Assembly (NCBI GenBank): GCA_002338715.1
Contig: DDIR01000115.1
Coordinates: forward strand, 20,123 to 41,284
From: Phycisphaerales bacterium UBA1845
GTDB taxonomy: Bacteria > Planctomycetota > Phycisphaerae > UBA1845
Length of the DNA: 21,162 nt
Reading direction: 5' to 3'
Below, piece by piece: positions 8,272-15,038 of the stretch (the first letter of the stretch is position 1; each line of letters opens with the position of its first letter). Made by a program: the position numbers and the translations under genes. Below the pieces are notes generated by a model, which saw only the letters and a program-made list of their open reading frames with translations, was not told the origin of the DNA and did not search any database.

Positions 8272-8404
8272 ATTCAGTTGAAGCGGCGATCAGGCTGGAG
8301 TGGAGAACTCCTGAATCGCCAACGTATTGAGGTTGCCAAGAAGCGCAACTGTTGAGAGAGACATTCACCGGGCAAAATCGCGGTGCCAATGTGTCTCTTT
8401 TTTT
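8272..8404 (+). ncRNA. Structured, self-terminating leader or small RNA
   Basis: Predicted from complementarity only. A closing helix pairs CAGTTG (8275-8280) with CAACTG (8346-8351), extended by GC/GC. It encloses a long hairpin: GGCGAT (8285-8290) with ATCGCC (8315-8320), CA/TG, then GGAGT (8297-8301) with ACTCC (8307-8311) around loop GGAGA. It is followed by an intrinsic terminator (8356-8404). No ATG-started peptide occurs inside. Two further hairpins (8420-8438 and 8441-8453) lie between the terminator and the ribosome site. I do not recognise a known riboswitch class. It could be an attenuator controlling the PEP-CTERM gene or an independent ~130-nt RNA. Confidence 0.55.
8356..8404 (+). 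terminator. Intrinsic terminator upstream of PEP-CTERM gene
   Basis: GAGAGACATT (8356-8365) pairs with AATGTGTCTC (8388-8397) with one mismatch. An inner CACCG/CGGTG stem (8366-8370, 8381-8385) extends it, and seven T residues follow (8398-8404). It lies 75 nt before the ATG of a co-directional gene, where no upstream plus-strand gene needs terminating. Confidence 0.8.
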
Positions 8405-8479
8405 GTAGCCGGGCATGGCGTCCCTGTGATCCAGGGACTGGGTTACAAGAACCTACTTCGACATCAAGAGGGGAAATTC

Positions 8480-9151
8480 ATGAAGCTGTTCTCAGCAAAG
8501 TCAAGCATGGTTGTCGGCGCGTTCGCGACGGCAATGTTGCTTACCGCTCAGGCAAACGCCACAGTGACCCTGGGCCACGTGGATGATTTTCAGGACGGGA
8601 CAACGCAATCGTGGGCGGGTGGATCAGGCCCGACCAACATCCCCACGGGCGGACCAGCCGGCGCGGGCGATCAGTACTTGCAATTGTCCTCCACGGGCAC
8701 CAAGCCGATCGGTACGAAGAATGAAAATCAGTGGATCGGTGATCTGACCGGCGCAGGTATCACCTCCATCGAAGCCGACGTCGCCAACTTCGGCGCGACG
8801 GACCTCGAACTGCGCGTGCTCGCAATCGAAAGCGGATTCGCGTCGCAATACACGTCAACGTCGACGATTGTGGTCCCCGCCGGTGGAAATTGGATTCACG
8901 TTGTTTTTGATCTGACCACGCCAAACATGACGCTTGTCGGCGGTGTAACACCGGATGTCGCCACGGCGCTGTCGAGCGTACAAACTCTCTTGATTCGACA
9001 TCAGCCGGGCGCGCCCCAGGGCGTGGCTGGTTCGCCATCGGTTGTCGGCCAACTCGGCATCGACAACATCACGGCCACACCCGAACCCGCAACACTCGGG
9101 TTGCTCGCCCTTGGCGGAATTGCGGCACTGCGTCGTCGTTCAAATCGCTAA
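8480..9151 (+). CDS. PEP-CTERM sorting-signal protein
   Basis: Secreted protein of 223 aa destined for exosortase processing. ATG 8480 follows AAGAGGGGA, and the open frame upstream to 8327 runs through the leader RNA. The signal peptide (KLFSAKSSMVVGAFATAML onward) ends at QANA|TVTLG. The middle (about residues 30-195) looks like a beta-sandwich with alternating hydrophobics and many Gly, Thr and Ser (DDFQDGTTQSWAGGSGP, LQLSSTGTKPIG). The C-terminus holds the tripartite signal: PEP in TATPEPATLG, a hydrophobic LGLLALGGIAAL helix and the basic RRRSNR. The family role is extracellular matrix or surface display; no enzymatic motif is visible. It converges on sodN. Confidence 0.92.
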   Translation: MKLFSAKSSMVVGAFATAMLLTAQANATVTLGHVDDFQDGTTQSWAGGSGPTNIPTGGPAGAGDQYLQLSSTGTKPIGTKNENQWIGDLTGAGITSIEADVANFGATDLELRVLAIESGFASQYTSTSTIVVPAGGNWIHVVFDLTTPNMTLVGGVTPDVATALSSVQTLLIRHQPGAPQGVAGSPSVVGQLGIDNITATPEPATLGLLALGGIAALRRRSNR

Positions 9152-9191
9152 ACAATAGACGACTGCCCTAAGCAGACGAGAATCAAAAACA

Positions 9192-9229
9192 AACGCGGCA
9201 CGATCGAAACAATTCGGTCGTGCCGCGTT
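9192..9229. terminator. Bidirectional terminator hairpin, stronger on minus strand
   Basis: Twelve perfect base pairs AACGCGGCACGA / TCGTGCCGCGTT, extended by TCG/CGG to about 15 bp, around loop AAACAATT. On the minus strand it runs into TTTGTTTTTG, so it should terminate sodN well. On the plus strand the T-run is poor. It sits between convergent genes that lack the REP-like element. Confidence 0.85.
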
Positions 9230-9252
9230 ACCTTGTTTACTTGTCGAATGGT

Positions 9253-9723
9253 TTATGGCAACGCTTCGATCGCACTCTTCAGTGCATCAACCGCTTCCTG
9301 ATTGGCCTGCTGCTTCGTCTTCATTGCCGCAACCATGACCGCGTGATACTTGGTGAGCGATTCAACATAGGCGTCATAACCATCCGCACCCTTCGCAACC
9401 GGCTTGACCCGCTGGGCCATGAAGTATTGCGAGATCACTTCGATGATGTGCGAAGCGTGCTCTTCTTTCGTATTCACCCAGCGAACAGCTTGATTCAGTG
9501 CCTGAGCATCGTGCTGGCCGGATAACTCGTTGATGTTCTTGATCGCCTTCTCAATTGTCGTGGCGTCTTCCTTCATCCGGGTGACACGGGCCGCATCGTC
9601 GTAAATCCCACAGGGAACCTGGCAGTGAGCGTCGGCGACTTGCGTCCGAACGTTCATCGTCACCATTGTTGTACCGAGCACCACGCAGCCCACAGTGGCC
9701 AGCGCCATCATCTGTCGCTTCAT
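9253..9723 (-). CDS. sodN: Nickel superoxide dismutase with signal peptide
   Basis: The 156-aa precursor contains the Ni-hook signature HCQVPCGIYDD (H33 C34 x x P37 C38 G39 x Y41), the diagnostic H-C-x-x-P-C-G-x-Y of Ni-SOD. Known chemistry: dismutates superoxide, with Ni bound by His1, Cys2, Cys6 and backbone nitrogens. Position 3 is Gln rather than the Asp of Streptomyces enzymes. The body is a four-helix bundle with KEEHASHIIEVISQYF and KAIKNINELSG. The first 32 residues form a signal peptide (KRQMMALATVGCVVLGTTM onward, ending VADA) whose cleavage would expose His1. Shine-Dalgarno AAGGAGAA lies 7 nt before the ATG. The upstream glycosyltransferase gene is co-directional, 136 nt away. No sodX-like protease gene is next to it. 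Confidence 0.95.
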   Translation of the reverse strand: MKRQMMALATVGCVVLGTTMVTMNVRTQVADAHCQVPCGIYDDAARVTRMKEDATTIEKAIKNINELSGQHDAQALNQAVRWVNTKEEHASHIIEVISQYFMAQRVKPVAKGADGYDAYVESLTKYHAVMVAAMKTKQQANQEAVDALKSAIEALP

Positions 9724-9756
9724 CAGAATTTCTCCTTGTAAAGTTTTTCCAAGTGT

Positions 9757-9819
9757 GGCGCGGTGTTATTGAAAACCCGCGACTGAATGTTGCCATTAAA
9801 TAACTTCAATCACCGCGCC
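9757..9819 (-). promoter_or_regulatory. Large inverted repeat in the sodN leader
   Basis: GGCGCGGTG (9757-9765) pairs perfectly with CACCGCGCC (9811-9819), and ATTGAA (9768-9773) with TTCAAT (9805-9810), leaving a 2-nt bulge and a 31-nt loop. It lies about 34 nt upstream of the sodN ATG and lacks a T-tract, so it is not a simple terminator. It may be a leader hairpin or an operator. Confidence 0.6.
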
Positions 9820-9826
9820 TCGCAGG

Positions 9827-9854
9827 ATTTTAGTGACCGCCTCGCAGAGGTCGA
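9827..9854 (-). promoter_or_regulatory. Possible sodN promoter
   Basis: On the minus strand TCGACC (9854-9849), a 16-nt spacer, and TAAAAT (9832-9827). Transcription would start near the base of the inverted repeat. A direct repeat CGCCTCGCAG (9816-9825 and 9838-9847, 22 bp apart) flanks this -10 box and could be an operator. The match is moderate. Confidence 0.35.
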
Positions 9855-9859
9855 GGTGA

Positions 9860-11647
9860 TTACGATTTTGTTTCGCTCCCAAGGATGACGCAACTCTTGC
9901 CCTTTTTCTCTTTCGTCAACTTCACACGGGCAAGTTCCGCAACCGGCATGTCATAATCACCGCTAAGGTAATCAAACCGCTGCGCATCCATAATGAAAAA
10001 CGTTCGTGGGTTGGTCGTGATCAAATCACGCATCTTGTCTGCCGCGGCCTGCAAGAGTTCAACCGGCATTTCGCTGCGACTGGTTCGCATCGACGCGACT
10101 TCGACCGGTGTGAACAACCGCTCGATCCGCAGGTCGGCATAAAACGGGAACCGCGCGTCCACCCGCCCATCCACCAACACCACTTTATCTTCAGAGGTTA
10201 CACCAAGATCGTGTAACGCGGTGGTCACAGCCTCAATGCGTTGATCGTTGGCATCCATGTGGGCGGCTCCGCCCCAGCCAGCCGCCAACATCACTGGTCC
10301 ACTCGCAATCAACAGCACCAGACTCGCCATCCGCCTGTCGATTCGATATGCAATCGCAGCACCGCACCAGCAAGCCGCAATCAAGCCGACAACGACGTAA
10401 AGCGTCGAAGGTGAAACGAAACTCTTGCCCTTCAAATTCGCAATGCCAACGAAGACCAACACGATGATGACGATCACGCAAATGTCGCAAAAGGCCTTTA
10501 TGATGCGCTTGGGATAAGCCAATGCCTCGAAATACATCCGCTCGACGACGGGCACCATCATCAAGATAAACGGCGGAATGATCGACGCGACATAGTGGGG
10601 CCGCTTGAACGATGACAGGCTTAAGAAGAACAATCCCCAGATCGCCCATGCAAACAGGAATCCAAGCGCGTGCTTTCGATGGGCGTATGGTTTGAGAAAA
10701 ACCGCGATCGTGCCCTCGCCCAGAAAAAGTGCAAACGGTGCGACGAATCCGAACACGATCGGAATGTAATACCAAAACGGCATCGCCCGATCGTCCATCT
10801 CACCGGAGAACCGCCCCATGTACTCGGCTTGCCACAGCGACAACACACCGTCGACATTCAGATAGACGTAAAGCGGCCAGGCCCCGCAGATCAACAGGAA
10901 CAGCAGGATGCCCGGAACCGAAAGCAGCGACGGAATGGCCTTCAGTTGGTCGACCCAATTGAGGTTCCGCGCGGTGGCGCCTTCCTCGGCATTGGTCTCG
11001 AACGTTTCGTCGGGGTTCATCGTTGCCGGCCTTAGGAACACCCAATAGATAAATAGTGGTGGCGCGATGATCATCAGCGGCAGTGGCATCTTGGCCATCA
11101 TCGCCATCGCGAACGACGCGTAGAATCCGATGAGCCATTTCCCGCTGACTTTCGGTTCTTCACACGCCCGCCAGAAGCACGCGAACGACAGCGTGATGAA
11201 CAAGGTCAGTGTCATCTCGATGAGCGCGCTGTGGCTGAAGTAAATGGTCGCGACGCTTACAGCCGCCATCCATCCCGCCAACCGCCCGGCCCGGTCGCCA
11301 TACATGCGCCGCCCCATCCACGCGATGACCAGCACATTCAGCACAGCGGCCAGCGCCTGTGGCAATCGTGCGGCCAACTCCGACACCGGTTCGACGCCAC
11401 GAACGCCATCGACAACCACCGACGACGCGGCGATCAGCCAGATGCCGAGCGGTGATTTGCGGACACGGGATTGATCCTGAAATCTGGGGATTAGCCAATG
11501 CCCTTCTTCGATCGCCTGCCGGGCACATTGGGCGTTGATGCTTTCGTGATCGCCAAGTCGCGGGCCAGCATGAATGCCCCACCCGCACATGACGGCTGCA
11601 AAGATGATGAGAAATGCCTTGGATGTGAAAAATGAATTCCGTTTCAC
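9860..11647 (-). CDS. ArnT/GT39-like membrane glycosyltransferase
   Basis: About 595 aa with about 11-13 hydrophobic segments. The N-terminal loop after TM1 carries LGDHESINAQCARQAIEEGH and then RVRKSPLGIWLIA. This is the GT-C fold layout of ArnT/PMT-type enzymes, in which an acidic D/E pair (here D-H-E) and 'K-P/S-P-L' precede TM2. Such enzymes use polyprenyl-phosphate sugars to decorate lipids or proteins on the outer face of the membrane; the substrate here is unknown. A periplasmic C-terminal domain follows (about residues 445-595). I prefer GTG 11647 (GGATGG upstream); an in-frame TTG at 11653 is also possible, and a stop lies just beyond. Co-directional with sodN, with a 136-nt gap. Confidence 0.85.
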   Translation of the reverse strand: MKRNSFFTSKAFLIIFAAVMCGWGIHAGPRLGDHESINAQCARQAIEEGHWLIPRFQDQSRVRKSPLGIWLIAASSVVVDGVRGVEPVSELAARLPQALAAVLNVLVIAWMGRRMYGDRAGRLAGWMAAVSVATIYFSHSALIEMTLTLFITLSFACFWRACEEPKVSGKWLIGFYASFAMAMMAKMPLPLMIIAPPLFIYWVFLRPATMNPDETFETNAEEGATARNLNWVDQLKAIPSLLSVPGILLFLLICGAWPLYVYLNVDGVLSLWQAEYMGRFSGEMDDRAMPFWYYIPIVFGFVAPFALFLGEGTIAVFLKPYAHRKHALGFLFAWAIWGLFFLSLSSFKRPHYVASIIPPFILMMVPVVERMYFEALAYPKRIIKAFCDICVIVIIVLVFVGIANLKGKSFVSPSTLYVVVGLIAACWCGAAIAYRIDRRMASLVLLIASGPVMLAAGWGGAAHMDANDQRIEAVTTALHDLGVTSEDKVVLVDGRVDARFPFYADLRIERLFTPVEVASMRTSRSEMPVELLQAAADKMRDLITTNPRTFFIMDAQRFDYLSGDYDMPVAELARVKLTKEKKGKSCVILGSETKS

Positions 11648-11899
11648 GCTCAATCCATCCGTTGATCTGAACGCCCCATCTGCTTATCTGAAAATAGCTG
11701 GGGCTGCATGTTAAAAACAACGCAGTCTAACACAGACCAAAACGATCTGTCGATGATTCGTCTTTACCGATCTTATTCATTTTTACTTGCAATCCACCCC
11801 CTTGTGGGCTATCCCCTCGACGTTTACGCTATCGGTTCAAAATGGCGAACGGGCCCGCAATGTCAATTGGGTCCGGCTGATTCGGCTCCTTCATCAAAC

Positions 11900-11947
11900 A
11901 GTTGGCAAAAACTTAAGTTGGCAAATTCATAAGTTGGCAGAAACTTA
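11900..11947 (+). repeat. Three tandem 16-bp repeats abutting a start codon
   Basis: Units at 11900-11915 (AGTTGGCAAAAACTTA), 11916-11931 (AGTTGGCAAATTCATA) and 11932-11947 (AGTTGGCAGAAACTTA), head to tail with no gaps. The ATG of the SNF transporter begins two bases after the last unit ends. No Shine-Dalgarno is seen in this zone. The remaining upstream region (11654-11899) shows no gene. A weak TTGCAA-N17-TATCCC promoter-like pair lies near 11785-11815. Confidence 0.95.
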
Positions 11948-11948
11948 A

Positions 11949-13739
11949 ATGACCAGTCCGGATCTTCAACATCAACAAAAGGAAAGCTGGGGTTCAAAAG
12001 CCGGCGTGATCCTCGCCGTCGCAGGGTCGGCTGTCGGGCTTGGAAACTTCCTTCGCTTTCCAGGGACAGCCGTCAACAACGGCGGCGGCGCCTTCATGGT
12101 GCCATACATCATCAGCTTTCTGCTTCTGGGCATTCCCATCGTATGGTGCGAATGGACCATGGGCCGCCTCGGTGGTCGCTACGGGCAGAACAATGGCGCG
12201 GGCATCCTCTACGCCATCTGGCGAAAGGCGCCGGCCAAGGGAATCGGCGCACTGACGCTGCTCGTTCCGATCGTTGTCTACATGTATTACGTGTTGCTCG
12301 AAGCGCTTTGCCTGCGTTATTCGGTGGCGTATTTCACGGGCGGGTTTGACGCGCACATCGGTGCGGCCGTCGAAGGCATCGCCAAGAACACGGCGGCATA
12401 CAACGATGCCGTTGCCGGTGCATCCGTCGAATATGCGATGGATCAATTCGCGCTGAAGTCCAACGGCGCGATGTTTGAGTCCAGCATGCTCTGGTATGTG
12501 TGCGTGTGTTTCCTCGTCAACTTTGTGATCATCTATCGCGGCGTCACGCGCGGCATCGAAACGTTCTGCAAGTTCGCCATGCCGCTGTTGATCGGATGTG
12601 CAATCATCGTTCTTGTCCGCGTACTCACGCTCGACAACATCGGGACCGGGCTGGGATTCATGTGGAACCCCAAGTGGGAACTACTTAAGAACCCGGAAGT
12701 CTGGATGCGGGCGGCTGGTCAGATATTCTTCAGCCTCAGCGTCGGTTTCGGATTGATCCTCTGCTATTCAAGTTACTTGAAACCCAGCGATGACGTTGTG
12801 CTGACGTCGCTGAGCGCTTCAAGCGCCAACGAGTTCTGCGAAGTCATCCTCGGCGGATTGATCGTCGTCCCGGCTGCTTTTCTTTTTCTGGGATCGTCAC
12901 ACACACCGGAAAGCACCTTCCAGGTTGGGTTCTTCACCGTCCCGGCGATCATGCACCTGATGCCGTTTGGCGGGAACTTCTTTGGCGGGATGTGGTTTGG
13001 ATTGTTGTTCCTCGCTGCCGTCACGAGTTCGCTCAGCATGTTGCAGCCGGCGATCGCGTTTCTTGAAGATGGGTTTGGATTGCGACGTCCGGTGAGCGTG
13101 ACGTTGTTGGCGATTATCACTGCGGCTGGTGCATCCCTGGTGATGTACTTCAGCCTCAACGCCCAGGCGTTGGATTTCACGGACTTTGCCTGCGAATTCA
13201 TGATGATCGTCGCCGGACTCGCCCAGGTCTTGATTTTCGGCTGGGTCATCGGAGCCGAACGCGGGGTCAACGAAACCAACCGCGGGTCCGACTTTAAGCT
13301 CCCGAGTTTCATGCCCTTTATGATCAGGTACCTCACGCCGGCATTCCTCATCATCGTGTTGTCGCTGTGGTGTTACTACAACGCCCCGGACCGCCTCCGA
13401 AGCATGAGCCCGGAATACAAGGGCATCGAAGCCGCCCTCGTCGCGGAATTCCCGGATGAATTCACCGGTGAGGACGGGGCGAAGAAAAAAATCGAACGCG
13501 TGCGTGAAATCCAGTCAAAACCGCGTGCGACCAAACCAACCTGGTACACGCAACCAACCGAAGCGGTCAAAGCGAAGATCGCCGACGCCCGACTCAATGC
13601 CAACATCGCGCGCTTCAGCATCGTGGGCGTGGGGTTGCTGTTTATCATCATCACAGCCGCAATTGATATCGCATGTCGCAATCGGATCGGACAGACCATT
13701 GCCCATAGAGAACATCTTGAAAGCTTGATGGAGGCGTAA
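11949..13739 (+). CDS. Sodium-dependent symporter, SNF/NSS family
   Basis: 596-aa transporter of the neurotransmitter:sodium symporter family, importing amino acids or related solutes with Na+. TM1 holds AGSAVGLGNFLRFPG, matching the family's Na+/substrate-binding unwound helix (GLGNxWRFP, here L for W). Next come GGGAFMVPY and GIPIVWCEWTMG. About 12 hydrophobic segments are visible. Two hydrophilic insertions stand out: about residues 130-175 (GGFDAHIGAAVEGIAKNTAA) and a charged stretch of about 70-80 residues between TM11 and TM12 (about 480-553). The ATG at 11949 is fixed because an in-frame TAA immediately precedes it. The substrate cannot be read from the sequence. A small membrane gene follows 3 nt after the stop. 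Confidence 0.93.
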   Translation: MTSPDLQHQQKESWGSKAGVILAVAGSAVGLGNFLRFPGTAVNNGGGAFMVPYIISFLLLGIPIVWCEWTMGRLGGRYGQNNGAGILYAIWRKAPAKGIGALTLLVPIVVYMYYVLLEALCLRYSVAYFTGGFDAHIGAAVEGIAKNTAAYNDAVAGASVEYAMDQFALKSNGAMFESSMLWYVCVCFLVNFVIIYRGVTRGIETFCKFAMPLLIGCAIIVLVRVLTLDNIGTGLGFMWNPKWELLKNPEVWMRAAGQIFFSLSVGFGLILCYSSYLKPSDDVVLTSLSASSANEFCEVILGGLIVVPAAFLFLGSSHTPESTFQVGFFTVPAIMHLMPFGGNFFGGMWFGLLFLAAVTSSLSMLQPAIAFLEDGFGLRRPVSVTLLAIITAAGASLVMYFSLNAQALDFTDFACEFMMIVAGLAQVLIFGWVIGAERGVNETNRGSDFKLPSFMPFMIRYLTPAFLIIVLSLWCYYNAPDRLRSMSPEYKGIEAALVAEFPDEFTGEDGAKKKIERVREIQSKPRATKPTWYTQPTEAVKAKIADARLNANIARFSIVGVGLLFIIITAAIDIACRNRIGQTIAHREHLESLMEA

Positions 13740-13742
13740 ACG

Positions 13743-13985
13743 ATGCTATCAGGATGGACATTCATTCAATTCGTGTCGGCACAAATGCTGGCCAACACAC
13801 CACCGACTGATGCTTCCGAAATCACGGGGCTGACTCCGGGCGGTTGGGCGATGATGCTCGGCAGCATAGGGCTGGTTACAGCGCTTTGCATCTTTTGCAT
13901 TGTGCGGATTTTCTCGGAAAGCAAACCGAGCGACCACCATCATGTCCCGCTTGATATAGCGACGGACGAAATCAAATTGCCATAG
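13743..13985 (+). CDS. Small membrane protein, likely SNF transporter partner
   Basis: 80 aa. The N-terminus is hydrophobic (LSGWTFIQFVSAQML), one strong transmembrane segment follows (about residues 34-58, WAMMLGSIGLVTALCIFCIV), and the tail is polar (SKPSDHHHVPLDIATDE). The ATG is 3 nt after the symporter stop, with GGAGG within the end of that gene, so the two are translationally linked. A single-TM small subunit beside an SNF transporter recalls MetS beside MetP in Corynebacterium. Direct homology is not established by sequence; the partner role is inferred from context. Confidence 0.75.
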   Translation: MLSGWTFIQFVSAQMLANTPPTDASEITGLTPGGWAMMLGSIGLVTALCIFCIVRIFSESKPSDHHHVPLDIATDEIKLP

Positions 13986-13994
13986 AGGAATCGC

Positions 13995-14059
13995 GTAGGG
14001 TGGGCCGTGCCCACCGCTGTTTGGTTGCCAACGACAATGGTGGGCACGGCCCACCCTAC
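13995..14059. repeat. REP-like inverted pair (BIME-like element)
   Basis: Two 21-bp units in inverted orientation (13995-14015 and 14039-14059) around a 23-nt spacer. The units match those at 7070-7133, and the spacer reads in the opposite sense. It lies in the gap between the convergent small membrane gene and the lipoprotein gene at 14091. Confidence 0.92.
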
Positions 14060-14090
14060 AACGGCTCGCGCGTTCTTAACTTGATCGCCA

Positions 14091-14753
14091 TTACAACGGA
14101 TTTGTGCCGGGCGGTGGTGGGATGTATCGCGGTTGCGGCCCGAGGAACCGGTCCATTTCGTTCAGGATTCTGACCACGGCTTTTTCATCGCGAGTGGCTT
14201 TGAATTCGCCCGACAATCGCGTGCGGTTGAAGATGTCGCCAATCTCCCCCACGCGCCGGACGAGCCGCAGGTTGGACTGCTCCAACTCGCCTTTCAACGT
14301 GTCGCCCTTGCGGTTCTCCGAAAACGATGAGAAGCCAGCCCCCTGAAAGCACACGGCTCCCAGATCACCGATGATCGAATACGCGACCACGCCGTTGATC
14401 ATCGTGCTTTCGATCTTGTTGCGATCTTCCACCGGCGAAAACACGCTGCGGATATGAACGATTTGTGCAACGCGGTTGGGGTCGTTGATGTCGTTTTGAC
14501 TGCTCCGCCGCACCACCACGTCCATATTGCCATCCGGCGACGTCATGTAATAGGCCTCGTCGAAAACCTCGTGCAGCTGCTCCGACTCGCCGACATCGAC
14601 ATGGTTGGTGATCTCGAAGTAACCTGCCGGCTTGTGGCAACCGCACACCCAAGCCATCCCCAAGAGCAATCCGTAGGTCATGACGGCGAAGATCGGCATA
14701 CGCCTGGCTCGGCTGAGGTGTTTACTGCACACAGATTTGGTGACTTGCGACAT
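14091..14753 (-). CDS. Lipoprotein of unknown function
   Basis: About 220 aa from ATG 14753. An upstream in-frame ATG (14786) and a shorter one (14699) are alternatives; none has a strong ribosome site. The signal has a basic n-region (SKHLSRARR), a hydrophobic core and lipobox VCGC with Cys near residue 39. The mature part has 'YFEITNHVDVGESEQLHEVF', 'DGNMDVVVRRSSQNDINDPNR', 'IESTMINGVVAYSIIGDLGA' and a C-terminal helix (VVRILNEMDRFLGP) before a Pro-rich end. I recognise no family. It converges on the small membrane gene and diverges from mqnA. Function unknown; envelope location is inferred from the signal. Confidence 0.78.
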   Translation of the reverse strand: MSQVTKSVCSKHLSRARRMPIFAVMTYGLLLGMAWVCGCHKPAGYFEITNHVDVGESEQLHEVFDEAYYMTSPDGNMDVVVRRSSQNDINDPNRVAQIVHIRSVFSPVEDRNKIESTMINGVVAYSIIGDLGAVCFQGAGFSSFSENRKGDTLKGELEQSNLRLVRRVGEIGDIFNRTRLSGEFKATRDEKAVVRILNEMDRFLGPQPRYIPPPPGTNPL

Positions 14754-14898
14754 GGCGGCCTGCGATCCCGGGGCGGTTCGTTCCAATCAATGCGTTGGGC
14801 AACAGTATCAACGCCCCAAAACCGCGTCAAACAAATCCGGAGCCGACCAACCCGAGATTTCAAAAAACTTGAAAGCCTGTCGCAAGTTGTGCAAATGC

Positions 14899-14927
14899 TG
14901 GTGAGGTGTCGGAATCATCCTTATAAT
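14899..14927 (+). promoter_or_regulatory. Candidate promoter for mqnA-mqnC
   Basis: A perfect -10 box TATAAT (14922-14927) with a weak -35 TGGTGA (14899-14904) at a 17-nt spacing, about 110 nt upstream of the mqnA ATG. Confidence 0.55.
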
Positions 14928-15038
14928 CCCAGCAAAATAATCTCAGGCAGACGGGCGGCTCGTGCATGCTGGCATGAGACATCGACGCTTGAGAATTCTA
15001 GGATTCTGTCCGGTTCAAAACACCGCTGGAAATCAGCC

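Noticed and set aside
8168..8416. N-terminal extension of dus to 8416
   Set aside because: It adds 83 residues with no Dus similarity and overlaps the divergent promoter and leader RNA.
11900..11947. CRISPR array at the tandem repeats
   Set aside because: Units are 16 bp and contiguous, with no unique spacers and no cas genes.
14454..15038. N-terminal extension of mqnA from 14454
   Set aside because: The extra ~195 residues overlap the opposite-strand lipoprotein and the promoter, and MqnA proteins start at the VVSYLNAKPL region.
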